A stretch of DNA of 64,000 nucleotides from Embleya sp040629175 (GTDB lineage: Bacteria > Actinomycetota > Actinomycetes > Streptomycetales > Streptomycetaceae). Position numbers and translations under genes: made by a program. Positions within the stretch are counted from its first letter, which is position 1, and each line of letters starts with the position of its first letter. This document shows, piece after piece, positions 8,835 to 18,089 of the stretch. A model generated the notes under the pieces. It saw nothing but the letters and a program-made list of their open reading frames with translations. It searched no databases and was not told where the DNA came from. The stretch lies in NCBI RefSeq assembly GCF_040629175.1, contig NZ_JBEXUX010000010.1, positions 1 to 64,000 on the forward strand, in the 5' to 3' direction.

Positions 8835-9770
8835 GTGAAGGTAGTGATCACCGGCGGCGCCGGCTTCATCGGCTCGAATCTGGCCGCCGCGTTGCAGGAC
8901 CACGACGTCGTGCGCGACGTGCACGTGGTCGACGACCTGTCCACGGGGTCGCTGGAGAGTCTGGCCGGTCTGAAGGTGACGTTCCATCAGGGATCGATCC
9001 TGGAGCCGGAGTTGCTCGACCGGGCGTTCGCGGGCGCGGACGCGGTGGTGCACCTGGCGGCGTTGCCGTCGGTACCGCGGTCGGTGGAGGCGCCGTTGGC
9101 CAGCCATCACGCCAACGCGACCGGCACGTTGGAGGTACTGGAGGCGGCGAGGCGGGCCGGGAACATCCACGTGGTGGCCGCGTCCTCGTCCTCGGTGTAC
9201 GGCGCCAACCGCGAGTTGCCCAAGCGGGAGGACATGCGCACCGCGCCGCTGAGCCCTTACGCGGTCAGCAAGTTGGCCACCGAGTCGTATCTGATCGCCT
9301 ACGGCAACTGCTACGGCCTGCCGGTGTTGCCGTTTCGCTTCTTCAACGTCTTCGGGCCCGGTCAGCCCGCCGATCACGCCTACGCGGCGGTGATTCCGCG
9401 GTTCGTGGACGCGGCGTTGGCGGGTCGGCCGTTGTCGGTGCAGGGCGACGGCGAACAGACGCGGGACTTCACCAACATCGGGAGCGTGTGTGCGGTGCTC
9501 ACCGACGCGGTGCTGCGCCGGGTGGTCTCGGACATTCCGGTCAACCTGGCGTTCGGCTCCCGGACTTCGTTGAACGCGTTGATCGACTTGTTGACGCAGG
9601 TGCTCGGGCATTCGGTCGAGGTCGAGCATGTGCCGCCGCGTCCCGGCGATGTCCGGGATTCGCAGGCGGACGGGTCGCGGCTGCGTGCGCTGTTCCCGAC
9701 CGCGGAGCCGGTCGAGTTGCGGGACGGGCTCGCGCAGACGGTCGCGTGGTTCCGGTCTCGGCTCAGCTGA
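8835..9770 (+). CDS. NAD-dependent nucleotide-sugar epimerase/dehydratase (extended SDR)
   Basis: Predicted 311 residues. The NAD-binding GxxGxxG motif is at residues 7-13 (TGGAGFIGSN) and the catalytic Tyr-x3-Lys is at about 142-146 (SPYAVSK), as in GalE/WbpP-type UDP-sugar 4-epimerases. Ser-rich ASSSSVYG precedes it, as usual. The length is normal for the family. The start is GTG at 8835 with GGGGGGA six bases upstream. It runs divergently from the secreted DUF4082 gene across a 226-bp intergenic region and overlaps the convergent acyltransferase gene by 8 bp. It probably supplies an activated sugar for the glycan locus; the exact sugar cannot be told from sequence. Confidence 0.9.
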   Translation: MKVVITGGAGFIGSNLAAALQDHDVVRDVHVVDDLSTGSLESLAGLKVTFHQGSILEPELLDRAFAGADAVVHLAALPSVPRSVEAPLASHHANATGTLEVLEAARRAGNIHVVAASSSSVYGANRELPKREDMRTAPLSPYAVSKLATESYLIAYGNCYGLPVLPFRFFNVFGPGQPADHAYAAVIPRFVDAALAGRPLSVQGDGEQTRDFTNIGSVCAVLTDAVLRRVVSDIPVNLAFGSRTSLNALIDLLTQVLGHSVEVEHVPPRPGDVRDSQADGSRLRALFPTAEPVELRDGLAQTVAWFRSRLS

Positions 9771-10380
9771 GCCGGTCCTCGCGCGGGCGGAGCGGTCGAG
9801 CGGGTGAGCCCACCACGGTGACGCCCGCCGGTACGTCGCGGGTGACCACGGCGCCGGCGCCGACGAAGGCGCCGACGCCGACGGTCAGCCCTTGCAGGAC
9901 CACGGCGTTGCTGCCGACGGTGGCGTCCTCGCCCAGGTGCACGTTGCCGGAGATGTTCGCGCCCGGGTACACGGTGCTGCGGGGGTCGAGCACCGCGTCG
10001 TGACCGATGGTGGCGTTGTAGTGGACCTGCACGTGCCGGCCCAGGGTGACGCTGCTGGAGACGTGTGCGTTGGCCTGGATCAGGCAGCCGGCGGCGATCG
10101 AGGTCTCCGGCGAGATCACCGCGCGCGGATGCACGAGGGTGACGGCGCGCAGGCCGCGTTCGTCGAGCAGGAGAGCCAGTCGGGCGCGGGCGGCCGGGGC
10201 GGCGATGCCGACCAGGTAGTCGCCGGAGTCGACGTCGGCGGGGCGCAACACCGGCAGGCCGCGCACCTTCTCGCCGGCGCGGGCGTCGTCGAGGAACGCG
10301 GTGACGGTGAGGGTGGTGGCGAGCGCGGCGTCGAGGGCTTCGCGGCCTACGCCGCCGGCCCCGCAGATGTAGAGCGGCAT
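9763..10380 (-). CDS. NeuD/PglD-type sugar O- or N-acetyltransferase (left-handed beta-helix)
   Basis: Predicted 205 residues. The N-terminal part is a small Rossmann-like PglD_N domain (LYICGAGGVGREALD), followed by hexapeptide repeats over about residues 95-195 (for example ISGNVHLGEDATVGSNAVV), ending in the usual AGVTVVGSPARPL. The family transfers acetyl from acetyl-CoA to sialic acids or to UDP-amino-sugars. I chose ATG 10380, which has AGGA eight bases upstream; an in-frame ATG at 10389 is possible. It sits between the epimerase and the polymerase-like gene, which supports a role in acetylating a precursor or glycan residue. Confidence 0.85.
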   Translation of the reverse strand: MPLYICGAGGVGREALDAALATTLTVTAFLDDARAGEKVRGLPVLRPADVDSGDYLVGIAAPAARARLALLLDERGLRAVTLVHPRAVISPETSIAAGCLIQANAHVSSSVTLGRHVQVHYNATIGHDAVLDPRSTVYPGANISGNVHLGEDATVGSNAVVLQGLTVGVGAFVGAGAVVTRDVPAGVTVVGSPARPLRPREDRLS

Positions 10381-10412
10381 GAGGGACATCCTGGCATCGC
10401 CGGGCGGCCGGG

Positions 10413-11534
10413 ATGAGCGCGCGCACTGGGGCGCGGTACGGGTCGGGCCCGGATCGTCGAGCGGAAGCGGGTTGTGCGGTGGAGGCTGACCGGGAAGGGG
10501 ACCGTCGGGTCCGGGGTTGGGCGCGGTATCCGTCCCGACTCGATCTGTTGGGTGCGGCCGTGGTCGCGATGACCGCGCTGTGGGCGCTGGTGGCGGCGGC
10601 GAACCGGGCCGGCGAGCCGGCGGCGTTCCTGCTCGCGTTGTCGGCCGCCGTCGGCGGGTATGTGCTGGGGCGTTTACTGGGCGTGGGTTCCGCGTTACCG
10701 GCGCCGGCGATGGTGGCCGGCGCGGTCGCGGGGATGTCGGTGTTGTGGCCGGGCGCGTCGAGTGGGGACGCGACGGCGCCGCCGTTGCACTACGGGAATG
10801 CGAACGGCGCGTTGGTCGCGCAGGCGGCGGGGGCCGCGTGTCTGGCGGCTCTGGCGGTCGCCTCCGCTCGGTGGCGGCGCGGAATTCTGGTACTGGCGGC
10901 CTTGTTGGTGCTCGCGACGTTCGCGACCCGGTCGGTGGCGGCCGCGGTGGGCGCGCTGGCGGTGTTGTCGGCCGGGTTGTTGTCGGCGGCGGCCCGTCGC
11001 AAGGGCACGGTGGTACTGGTGTCGGCCCTGTGTGTCGTCGGCGTCGCGTTGGGCACCGTGGTGCTGGGGGTGCTCGGGACGCGTACGGGTGCTCTGGAGG
11101 GCGCGGCCGAGGCGGGTCTGACCGAGCGTCGGGTGCAACTGTGGGGCGAGGGGGCACATCTGACGAAGAGTCTTCCGGTGCGCGGGACGGGTCCGGGGAT
11201 GTTCGTGACGAACAGTGCGACCGCGAGTTCGGATGCGGATGTGCATTCGGCGCATTCGTTGTGGCTGCGACAGAGCGCCGAGCAGGGGGTCCCGGGCGCG
11301 GTGTGTCTGGTCGCGCTGGTGGGGTGGGTGTACGTGCGGTTGTGGCGGTCGCCGCAGCCGGTTGCGGTGGTGCTGGTCGGGTCGGCGACGTTCACCGCTT
11401 TTCTGGTGCAGGCGTCGATCGACTATGTGGCCGAGTTTCCTGCGGTGTTGGTGGCGGTCGGGGTGCTGACAGGGGTGGCGACGGCCGGTCCGGATCACAG
11501 GTCGCGGGCACGGTCGGCGGACGGGGTCTCGTAG
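10413..11534 (+). CDS. O-antigen ligase/polymerase family membrane protein (Wzy/WaaL-like)
   Basis: Predicted 373 residues with about nine to ten hydrophobic segments. The periplasmic-loop signature of Wzy_C proteins is clear at about residues 240-300: an R-x3-W pair, RGTGPGMF, then HSAHSLWLRQSAEQGVPG. The family polymerises or ligates lipid-linked oligosaccharides at the outer face of the membrane. The start is uncertain; ATG 10413 lacks a strong ribosome site, and GTG 10479, preceded by GGAAG, is an alternative. It diverges from the acyltransferase gene and stands alone on its strand, with a 538-bp non-coding region after it. Confidence 0.8.
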   Translation: MSARTGARYGSGPDRRAEAGCAVEADREGDRRVRGWARYPSRLDLLGAAVVAMTALWALVAAANRAGEPAAFLLALSAAVGGYVLGRLLGVGSALPAPAMVAGAVAGMSVLWPGASSGDATAPPLHYGNANGALVAQAAGAACLAALAVASARWRRGILVLAALLVLATFATRSVAAAVGALAVLSAGLLSAAARRKGTVVLVSALCVVGVALGTVVLGVLGTRTGALEGAAEAGLTERRVQLWGEGAHLTKSLPVRGTGPGMFVTNSATASSDADVHSAHSLWLRQSAEQGVPGAVCLVALVGWVYVRLWRSPQPVAVVLVGSATFTAFLVQASIDYVAEFPAVLVAVGVLTGVATAGPDHRSRARSADGVS

Positions 11535-12072
11535 CGCGGGCGGGTTGTGGGTCGACCGGCGTGCGGTGGGGATTGTCTGTAATGGGTGGCTCGTTACTTT
11601 TGGGTGTTACGCCCGACTCACCCATATCCAGGGGTGCGAAACCTCAGATGATGCTCAGATCCGTGTTGTGTGACGGGCTCCGCGTCTATTTTGTGGAATC
11701 GCCGCACCACGGGCGCACCTATTTCCCAGGCAAGGGGAATGTCACGTCGATTCGCAGGTTTGTCGATCCGCGTGCAGGATTGCCGGAATCCCGTTTCGAG
11801 TTCGTTGCGGGATTTTCCAGAAAATAAGAAAAGCGGGACGAGCGGTCCGGGGGGCCGCTGCCGCACAGGTGGGTATGAGCCCTGGGTGTCCCGTGTACGT
11901 GCAGGTCACAGCGTGCCTGGGTCGCACGATCGTGTTCCGGACGATTCCGGGAAGCCCTCACCGCGATATCGCCTCGGGCCCTTCGAATACGCTGCGCGAC
12001 CGGTTCGACGTGACGTCCGTGCTCGACCCCCACGATCGGGCACGGACATCCGCACATCGAGCCGTTCCCGCC
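11535..12072. other. 538-bp intergenic region of unusually low GC with a possible small ORF
   Basis: It lies between convergent genes and is clearly richer in A and T than its surroundings. It contains an 81-codon open frame at 11582-11827 whose codon use (including TTA and AGA) is unlike the neighbouring genes, and an imperfect hairpin around 11786-11819 (ATCCCG / CGGGAT). I see no known riboswitch or RNA fold. Whether the small frame is translated is open. Confidence 0.4.
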
Positions 12073-12846
12073 TCAGGAGACCTCTTCGGCCAGCGAGTCG
12101 CCCTTCGGCCGCTGCGGTGGCAACAGCCGGGTCGGGTCGACCGGGGAGTGCGTGATCGGCGCAGACCAGACGATGGGTCTGGGCAGCGGGAATGTCTCGC
12201 CGCGGTCCTGCCGGACGGTGCCGGAGCGGGCCGCGGCCTCGCGCCCGGGATCCTCCTGGGGCAGCGTGGCGACCGGCACCGGGAAGCCCGGGTTGACGCC
12301 ACCGGCGGCGGTGATCCCGCTCGGCTTGAGCAGCACGCCGACGGTGCGCCACAGGATGACCAGGTCGACCCGCAGGCCGCGGTTGCGCACGTACCAGAGG
12401 TCGTATTCGATGCGCACCGGCCAACTGAGCGCGTTACGCCCCTGAACCTGTGCCCAGCCGGTCAGCCCGGGTCGCACGTCGAGCCGGCCGCGCTGGCGTT
12501 GTGTGTAGTGCACGACCTGGCTCGGCAAGGTCGGCCGCGGCCCGATGATGCCCATCTGACCGCGCAACACATTGATCAGTTGCGGCAGTTCGTCCAGGCT
12601 CGTGGTCCGCAGCAGTTGCCCGGCGCGGGTGATCCGGGTCGCGTCGGGTTCGTCCGGATAGCGCGGGTCGTGCATGGTGCGGAACTTGAGGATCTCGAAG
12701 TCGCGGCCGTGCAGGCCGCTGCGTGTCTGGCGGAACAGTACGGGTCCACCCATGGTCGCGCGGATCATCACGTGTATCGCGAGCAGGACCGGTCCCAATA
12801 GAACCAATGCCAGCACGGCCACGGTGATGTCGAACAGTCGTCGCAT
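12073..12846 (-). CDS. PglC-like priming phosphoglycosyl transferase (bacterial sugar transferase)
   Basis: Predicted 257 residues. A single hydrophobic re-entrant segment at residues 8-28 is followed by the conserved catalytic domain: KFRTM, then DELPQLINVLRG and MGIIGPRP, then RPGLTGWAQVQGR. These are the signatures of monotopic phosphoglycosyl transferases, which move a sugar-1-phosphate from a UDP-sugar to undecaprenyl phosphate and so start glycan assembly. It lacks the multi-spanning N-terminus of WbaP-type enzymes. The last 60 residues are a Pro/Arg-rich tail. GGGGAGGGG lies six bases before the ATG. It is the last gene of a leftward series that includes a glycosyltransferase, a deacetylase and two acyltransferases. 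Confidence 0.9.
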   Translation of the reverse strand: MRRLFDITVAVLALVLLGPVLLAIHVMIRATMGGPVLFRQTRSGLHGRDFEILKFRTMHDPRYPDEPDATRITRAGQLLRTTSLDELPQLINVLRGQMGIIGPRPTLPSQVVHYTQRQRGRLDVRPGLTGWAQVQGRNALSWPVRIEYDLWYVRNRGLRVDLVILWRTVGVLLKPSGITAAGGVNPGFPVPVATLPQEDPGREAAARSGTVRQDRGETFPLPRPIVWSAPITHSPVDPTRLLPPQRPKGDSLAEEVS

Positions 12847-12933
12847 GCCATGCCCCTCCCCTGGTGTGGCGTTCGGTGTGGCGTCCCTCGGGCGCCGGCG
12901 GTGTCTCCCTCACCGGCCGTCGCCCGTTGTGCG

Positions 12934-14091
12934 TCAAGTCCAGCCCAGGCCGCGGCGTCCGGCCACGGCCCGATAGGTGTCGATCGAGATGCCCGCGACG
13001 CGGCGCTGGTCGAATTCGGCCAGTGCGCGTCGCCGGGCGGCGGCGCCGAGTTCGGCGCGCAGATCCGGTTCGGTGAGCAGTCGGTCGATCGCGGCGGCCA
13101 GCGAGCGGGGCTCGCCGGGCGGCGCGAGGAGCAGGTGTTCGCCGTGGGTGCCGATCTCCCGGCAACCCCGGATGTCGCTGAGCACCATGGGCAGCGCGCA
13201 GGACGCGGCCTCCATGGCCGATCGTGAGAAGCCCTCGCGGTGCGAGGGCAGGACGAACACGTCGAGGGCGTTGTACACGGCGGGCATGTCGGAGCGTGCG
13301 CCGACGAATTCGACCCGGGACCCGTGCACGGCGCGCGAGACCGCGTCGGCCTTGTCCGGGTCCTCCGGCCCGATCCATACGAATCTGGCCTTGCCCGCGA
13401 GCAGTCCGGCTGCTTCCACGTATTCGAGGATGCCCTTTTCCGCGACCTGCCGCCCGACTCCGCCCACGAGCAGTTCGTCTTCGGCCACGTTCAGTGCCCG
13501 ACGAACGGCCGCCCGGGCGACGGGATCGGGTCGAAAGCGGGTCAGATCGGTACCGTTGCCGACCACGCGCGCGCGCCACCCGGGCACGGCCCGGCGCAGC
13601 GTCGCGTGGTCGGTGGCGTTCTGGTACAGCTCGGCGTGCGAGGCGCGGGCGGCCAGGCCCTCGGTGCCGAGCACGAACGCCCGGCGGGCCCACGGGTCGC
13701 CGGGGCGGATCCACAGGCCGTGGCAGGTGTTGACCACCACCGGAACGCCGGTGGCGCGGCCCAGGATCCGGCCCAGCACACCGGTCTTCGGGTTGTGCGT
13801 GTGCAGCACGTCCAGGCGCAATCGGCGCAGGGTGCGCACCAGTTCGCCGGCGGCCGCGGCGTCGCTGCGCAGACTCCAGGCGCGGGTCAGCGAGTTCAGC
13901 GGTACGTGGGTGACGCCCAGCGCCTCGATCTCGGGGACGTAGGGGCCGGCGGCGCTGATCCCGTAGGTCTCGAAGCCGGCCGCGACGTCCTCCTCCAGTT
14001 CGGTGCGCAGGAGCAGGGCCAGGCTCATGTCGATGGTGGTCAGGTGGGCGACCCGCAGGGGTCGACCACCCGGCCCGCGCGGCTCACGCAT
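12934..14091 (-). CDS. Family 4 glycosyltransferase (GT-B fold)
   Basis: Predicted 385 residues. The N-terminal acceptor half has LDVLHTHNPKTG and VVNTCHG; the C-terminal donor half has VGGVGRQVAEKG, PSHREGF and a second Glu in RSAMEA, giving the E-x7-E element of retaining GT4 enzymes. It resembles WsaF/capsular WcaL-type transferases but the donor sugar is not predictable. ATG 14091 is taken as the start, with GTG 14097 two codons earlier. The gene begins inside the last codons of the deacetylase gene (overlap 8 bp), so the two are probably translationally coupled. Confidence 0.88.
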   Translation of the reverse strand: MREPRGPGGRPLRVAHLTTIDMSLALLLRTELEEDVAAGFETYGISAAGPYVPEIEALGVTHVPLNSLTRAWSLRSDAAAAGELVRTLRRLRLDVLHTHNPKTGVLGRILGRATGVPVVVNTCHGLWIRPGDPWARRAFVLGTEGLAARASHAELYQNATDHATLRRAVPGWRARVVGNGTDLTRFRPDPVARAAVRRALNVAEDELLVGGVGRQVAEKGILEYVEAAGLLAGKARFVWIGPEDPDKADAVSRAVHGSRVEFVGARSDMPAVYNALDVFVLPSHREGFSRSAMEAASCALPMVLSDIRGCREIGTHGEHLLLAPPGEPRSLAAAIDRLLTEPDLRAELGAAARRRALAEFDQRRVAGISIDTYRAVAGRRGLGWT

Positions 14092-14899
14092 GGGCACCGG
14101 CCCGCTTGCCCAGGCTGACCACGGCCGCGTAGGCGCGTTCCTGCGCGAGCCGGCCGCCGAGTTTGGCGCGGAAGAACGCGGGTGGGTCGGTACGGCGGAC
14201 CGGGACCCGGCGCAGCCGGATCGGGTCGCAGCCGGGGAGGTTGCGGCCGAGCACGCCGGTGGCGGCGCTGCGGAACCGGCAGCGCAGGGCGTGCTCCATG
14301 TCCGGGACGGCGATGCCCCACGGGTAGGCGAAGTGGGCCGGGCGCAGCCCGAGTCGACGCTCGACGTCGTCGGAGGCTTCGTCGAGTTCGGTCGCGGTGA
14401 GTGCCTCGGGGCGGGCGTGGCTTCGGGTGTGGTTGCCGATGGTGGCCAGGCCCGATTCGGCCAGTTCGGCGACCTGCTCCCAGCTCAGCGCGGGGGATCC
14501 GCCGCTGGTACCGGTGGAGCCCTCCCAGCGCATCTGTTCGCCGATGCAGCCGGTGGCCAGGTAGAGGGTGAACGGCAGCGCGCGGGCCCGCAGTTCCGGC
14601 CAGGCGTTGGCGTACACGTCGGCGAAGCCGTCGTCGAAGGTGAGCACGATCGAGGGTGTCGGGTCGCCGGCCGCGAGCCGGTCCACGGCGGTGTCCAGCG
14701 AGACCACGTGCGCGCGCGGGAGCAGGTCGAGCTGGGTACGGAACGCGTCTGCGGGCAGGTCGAGTTCGTCCCGGCTGCCGCCGCCGACCCGGTGGTAGAT
14801 GAGCAGTGTCGCGCCGGGCGCGGGATCGCGGCCGAGCGAGGTGGCGGCCAGGCCGCGCTTGAGCGTGGCGCGCACGCGGTCGCCGCTGATGGCGGTCAT
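14084..14899 (-). CDS. NodB-type polysaccharide deacetylase
   Basis: Predicted 271 residues, no signal peptide. The NodB motifs are visible: LTFDDG (catalytic Asp and metal-binding Asp) at about residue 98 and IGNHTRSH (two metal-binding His) at about residue 160. Family members remove N- or O-acetyl groups from polysaccharides or lipid-linked sugars. Lack of an export signal suggests action on a cytoplasmic or membrane-side intermediate, though this is inference. The ATG overlaps the stop of the upstream acyltransferase gene (ATGA, 4 bp), so they form one operon. Confidence 0.88.
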   Translation of the reverse strand: MTAISGDRVRATLKRGLAATSLGRDPAPGATLLIYHRVGGGSRDELDLPADAFRTQLDLLPRAHVVSLDTAVDRLAAGDPTPSIVLTFDDGFADVYANAWPELRARALPFTLYLATGCIGEQMRWEGSTGTSGGSPALSWEQVAELAESGLATIGNHTRSHARPEALTATELDEASDDVERRLGLRPAHFAYPWGIAVPDMEHALRCRFRSAATGVLGRNLPGCDPIRLRRVPVRRTDPPAFFRAKLGGRLAQERAYAAVVSLGKRAGAHA

Positions 14900-16473
14900 C
14901 GGGTGGTGCCCTTCGGGGTGAGCCGGGTGGGATGGGTACGGGCGAGCGGCCACGGGATCGGTTCGCTTTCCCGCCGGAGCGGGGTGCCGGCGCGGCCGCC
15001 GGGGTCGAGCAGGTGCAGCCGCAGGGTCTCGCCCAGGGCGGTGGCCACACTGCGTACCGCTTCGTCGGGCTCCCACGCGTGTGGGTGCTCCCGGTCGGCG
15101 CCCAGCGCGGCGACGGTGTGCACGGTGCGGTCCGCGCCCAGGTGCACCAGGGTGTGTGGCTCCTCGCCGACCAGCCACCACGTCTCGCCGCGGGTCCGGC
15201 CCCCGTCGACCACGTCGGTGCCCCGATAGCCGCAGGCCAGCGCGATGGGTCGGTTGTGCTCGGCGCCTGCTTCGTGGACCGGGTCGAGCTTGTGGCCGGC
15301 TTCGCCGTGTGGGTTGATCGCGGGCGGGATCACCGTCTCGGCGACCAGGGTGGGTTGCTCGGCCGCGGGCTTGGCGCGGCGGACCCGAAGGTGTTGTTCG
15401 ACCGACATCCGGGTGGCTCTGGCGAAGCCGCGGACGGGCAGGGTGGCGGCCAGCAGGCGTCGGTCGCGGATCGCCTCGATGTCCCACAGGGCGGGGCGCT
15501 CGGGGGCCAGTCGCAACTTCTGCGGGGTGCGGGTGGGCATCAGGTCGACCAGGCGCGGGCTGCTGCCGGCGGGCCAGGGTTCGGTCAACACCCGTTCCTG
15601 GGCCTGCCATTGCACCACGGTGCCGATGCCGAGCGCGGCGAAGCGCTCGTCGTAGGCGGTGGAGTGCCAGGTGGCCACGTCGCCCAGGCGGAACCACAGG
15701 TGCATCGCGGCGGGGATGCCGTCCACCCGCAGGATGTACAGCCGGGCCCAGTCGTGCCGAGCGGCGCGGGCGATCAGTTCGCGGCGGGCCTCGGCGGCGG
15801 CGGGTTGCAGCGGGCCCTTCCAGCTACGGGCGAACAGGTCGGTGTAGAGGGCGAATCCGGCGTCCAGGTCGCGCTCGGATCCGGTGTCGGCGCCGGCCAG
15901 TTCCTCGACGGTCAGGTCCCAGTGCGCGCGCACCCGGGCGGCGAAGCGATGTGCGTAGCGGTCGAAGCTGCGGAATCGGGCCTTGTGGCCGGCCCAGCCG
16001 CCTTCGACGCCGGCCAGCATGTCGCAGGCTTTTTCCCGGGCGGAGACGGTGTAGCCGCACGCGCGCAGTCCGGCGATCAGCCGGTGGGTCTCCGGGTCCC
16101 GGCTGGGCATCCGGTGCAGGCGCAGTTCACGGATGCCGGTGCGGGCGAGGGCGTCGGCGATCGAGTCGGCGCCGTGCGGTTCGTCGGGGTGCACGACCAC
16201 GTGGCTGCGGGGCCGGCGGTGTGCCGAGAACACTCCCCAGCGTTCGGCGCCGATCCGCTCCAGCGGCAGCAACGCGCGCGGCTGGTCGGCGTCGTCGAGT
16301 ACGGAGACCACCCGGATGTCGTCGAGCGGGTCGTGGTGGCCGTGCAGGGTGGAGGCGAACCACGCGTGCGTGTCGAACGGGTCGGCGTGCACGCCGCGGG
16401 CGGCCACGAGCCGGTCCCAGGACGCGGCGAACGCGGCGTCGATCTCCAGCGGGTGCATCGGGCGGGCGTGCAT
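14896..16473 (-). CDS. GNAT/BioF2-like (FemAB-type) acyltransferase, paralogue 1
   Basis: Predicted 525 residues. The N-terminal 380 residues follow the Acetyltransf_6 (BioF2-like) pattern: DPFDTHAW near residue 25, RSWKGPL near 215 and MHLWFRLGDVATWHSTAYD near 250. Such proteins transfer an acyl or aminoacyl group, often to a sugar or peptidoglycan precursor. The C-terminal 140 residues match nothing I recognise. It is a tandem paralogue of the next gene, sharing the motifs and order but diverged in sequence. The start ATG 16473 overlaps the preceding stop (TGATG) and has GAGGGGG four bases upstream. Confidence 0.75.
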   Translation of the reverse strand: MHARPMHPLEIDAAFAASWDRLVAARGVHADPFDTHAWFASTLHGHHDPLDDIRVVSVLDDADQPRALLPLERIGAERWGVFSAHRRPRSHVVVHPDEPHGADSIADALARTGIRELRLHRMPSRDPETHRLIAGLRACGYTVSAREKACDMLAGVEGGWAGHKARFRSFDRYAHRFAARVRAHWDLTVEELAGADTGSERDLDAGFALYTDLFARSWKGPLQPAAAEARRELIARAARHDWARLYILRVDGIPAAMHLWFRLGDVATWHSTAYDERFAALGIGTVVQWQAQERVLTEPWPAGSSPRLVDLMPTRTPQKLRLAPERPALWDIEAIRDRRLLAATLPVRGFARATRMSVEQHLRVRRAKPAAEQPTLVAETVIPPAINPHGEAGHKLDPVHEAGAEHNRPIALACGYRGTDVVDGGRTRGETWWLVGEEPHTLVHLGADRTVHTVAALGADREHPHAWEPDEAVRSVATALGETLRLHLLDPGGRAGTPLRRESEPIPWPLARTHPTRLTPKGTTR

Positions 16474-18089
16474 CAGGCCCCCTCGGCGCGGCTGAGCGCA
16501 CCGCGGGCGTCGGTGCCGGCGGCGGACGTGGCGGCCTCGGCGGCCGTGCCGGGCACGGTGGTGACCGGGTCGGCTCCGGTGGGGGCGAGGCCGGCGGTGG
16601 GCGGGCCCCACGCGCGGGGCCAGCGCAGGCGCGGGTCGCGCACGGGCACCTCGTCCAGGTACCGGACGGGCGACGCGAGCAGGTCGGCCAGCATCAGCGC
16701 GATCGCCTCCAGGGTGTAGGTGGGGTCGTAGCGCACGACCTCGCGCAGGGTGGGTACGGGTTCGTGGTGGTCGACGCGGGCCACCGCCAGCGGGCCGGTG
16801 CCGATCCGATACCAGCGGTCGTCCGGCCCCCAGTCGGCCCGCATCTCCTGCGGGCCCCGGCGGGCGCAGGCCACGGTGAGCAGGCGCAGCGTGGGTTGGT
16901 CCAGGGTCAGCTCGGCGGCGGCTCGGGTCGGGATCTCGGTCGCGGGTCGGGCCTCGAACCGGCGGGCGGTGCCCGAGGAGCCGGGGTCGACCGCGGTCAC
17001 CCGCGCGCGCAGGCCGCGGACCCGGGCCCGGGTGGCGATCGGGATCGCGCGTTGCGCCTCGCGGGCGCCGCGCAGCAGCGGCAACACCCGGCTGGGCACC
17101 CGGGCGGCGCACATGTCGAGCAGGGCTGGTCGTTCGGTGCTGACCCGGTCCTTGAGCGGGCTCGCCCCGGGCAGCAGGTCGATCAGGGTCAAGCCGCCTT
17201 CGGCGAAGGCAAGTTCCTGGGCGCGCCAGTGCACCACGTTGCCCGGGGAGAGCATCGCGGCGGCCGGGTCGTAGGCGACCGTGTGCCAGTGCACGACCGG
17301 GCCGATGCGTACGCCCAGGCAGGACGCGATGGCGCGGTCGTCGGCGTAGAGCACGTACAGCCGGGCCATGCCGCGCCCGTCGAGGGCCTGGGTGAGCAGT
17401 CGGCGGCGCTCGGGCGCGGCGCCGAGTCGGCCCTTCCAGCTCAGGTCGAACAGTTCCTCGTGGTCGGCCAGGCCGGCCGCCAGCGGCGGGGTGTCGGGCG
17501 CGCCGAAGGCGGCCACCCGCAGCTTCCACAGTTGTCCGGCCCGCCGGGTGGTCTGGGCGATCGCGCTGTCGAAGCCTCGGTGTCGGGCCCGGTAGCCGGA
17601 CCAGCCGTCGGGGGTGGCCTCGATCATGTCGGTCATGCGTTCGCGCACGTCCACCGCGTAGCCCGCCTCGCGCAGCGCGGCGACGAGGGCGTGTGTGGCC
17701 GGGTCCCGGCTGGGCAGGCGCTGGAGCGTCAGTTCGCGGATGCCGGTCCGGCGCAGTTCCGCGACGAGTTGGCGCAGTACGGCGGGCTCCGGCTCGGGTG
17801 TGCCCAGCACGACACGTGTCCGTTCGCGTTGGCCGCGGCCGAGTTCGTGGGCGCGGCCGGCCGAGTCGAGCTCCAGCGGGAGCAGGGCCAGCGGGCGCCC
17901 GGCGGCGAATACGCCGGGTATGCGCACGTGTTCGGCCCGCTCGGGGCGGCTTGCCACCCACGAGGACGCCCACGCGTGTGTATCGAAGACGTCTGCCTGG
18001 ACCCCCCGTCCCACCACCAATTCGTCCCACGCACGAGCCAGATCGGCATCGATCTCCTCGGCGCGCAGGGTCGATGCACGATTGACCAT
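16473..18089 (-). CDS. GNAT/BioF2-like (FemAB-type) acyltransferase, paralogue 2
   Basis: Predicted 538 residues with the same layout as its downstream neighbour: ADVFDTHAW near residue 35, SWKGRL near 215 and VVHWHTVAYD near 260, then an unrecognised C-terminal region with an Ala/Thr-rich tail. It starts the leftward operon of acyltransferases, deacetylase, glycosyltransferase and priming transferase. The start is ATG 18089, preceded by GGTGGGGGC. The donor (acyl-CoA, aminoacyl-tRNA or other) cannot be read from the sequence. Two paralogues in tandem suggest two different acyl decorations or a heteromeric enzyme, which is speculation. Confidence 0.75.
   Translation of the reverse strand: MVNRASTLRAEEIDADLARAWDELVVGRGVQADVFDTHAWASSWVASRPERAEHVRIPGVFAAGRPLALLPLELDSAGRAHELGRGQRERTRVVLGTPEPEPAVLRQLVAELRRTGIRELTLQRLPSRDPATHALVAALREAGYAVDVRERMTDMIEATPDGWSGYRARHRGFDSAIAQTTRRAGQLWKLRVAAFGAPDTPPLAAGLADHEELFDLSWKGRLGAAPERRRLLTQALDGRGMARLYVLYADDRAIASCLGVRIGPVVHWHTVAYDPAAAMLSPGNVVHWRAQELAFAEGGLTLIDLLPGASPLKDRVSTERPALLDMCAARVPSRVLPLLRGAREAQRAIPIATRARVRGLRARVTAVDPGSSGTARRFEARPATEIPTRAAAELTLDQPTLRLLTVACARRGPQEMRADWGPDDRWYRIGTGPLAVARVDHHEPVPTLREVVRYDPTYTLEAIALMLADLLASPVRYLDEVPVRDPRLRWPRAWGPPTAGLAPTGADPVTTVPGTAAEAATSAAGTDARGALSRAEGA

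Noticed and set aside
10517..11827. Alternative frame over the polymerase gene
   Set aside because: Shadow frame; the membrane-protein frame has proper hydrophobic segments and the Wzy_C motif. Only its last 81 codons lie outside the gene and are reported separately.
11535..12072. Possible riboswitch in the low-GC intergenic region
   Set aside because: I could not fit any known riboswitch core; only a weak hairpin is visible, and the flanking genes are convergent.
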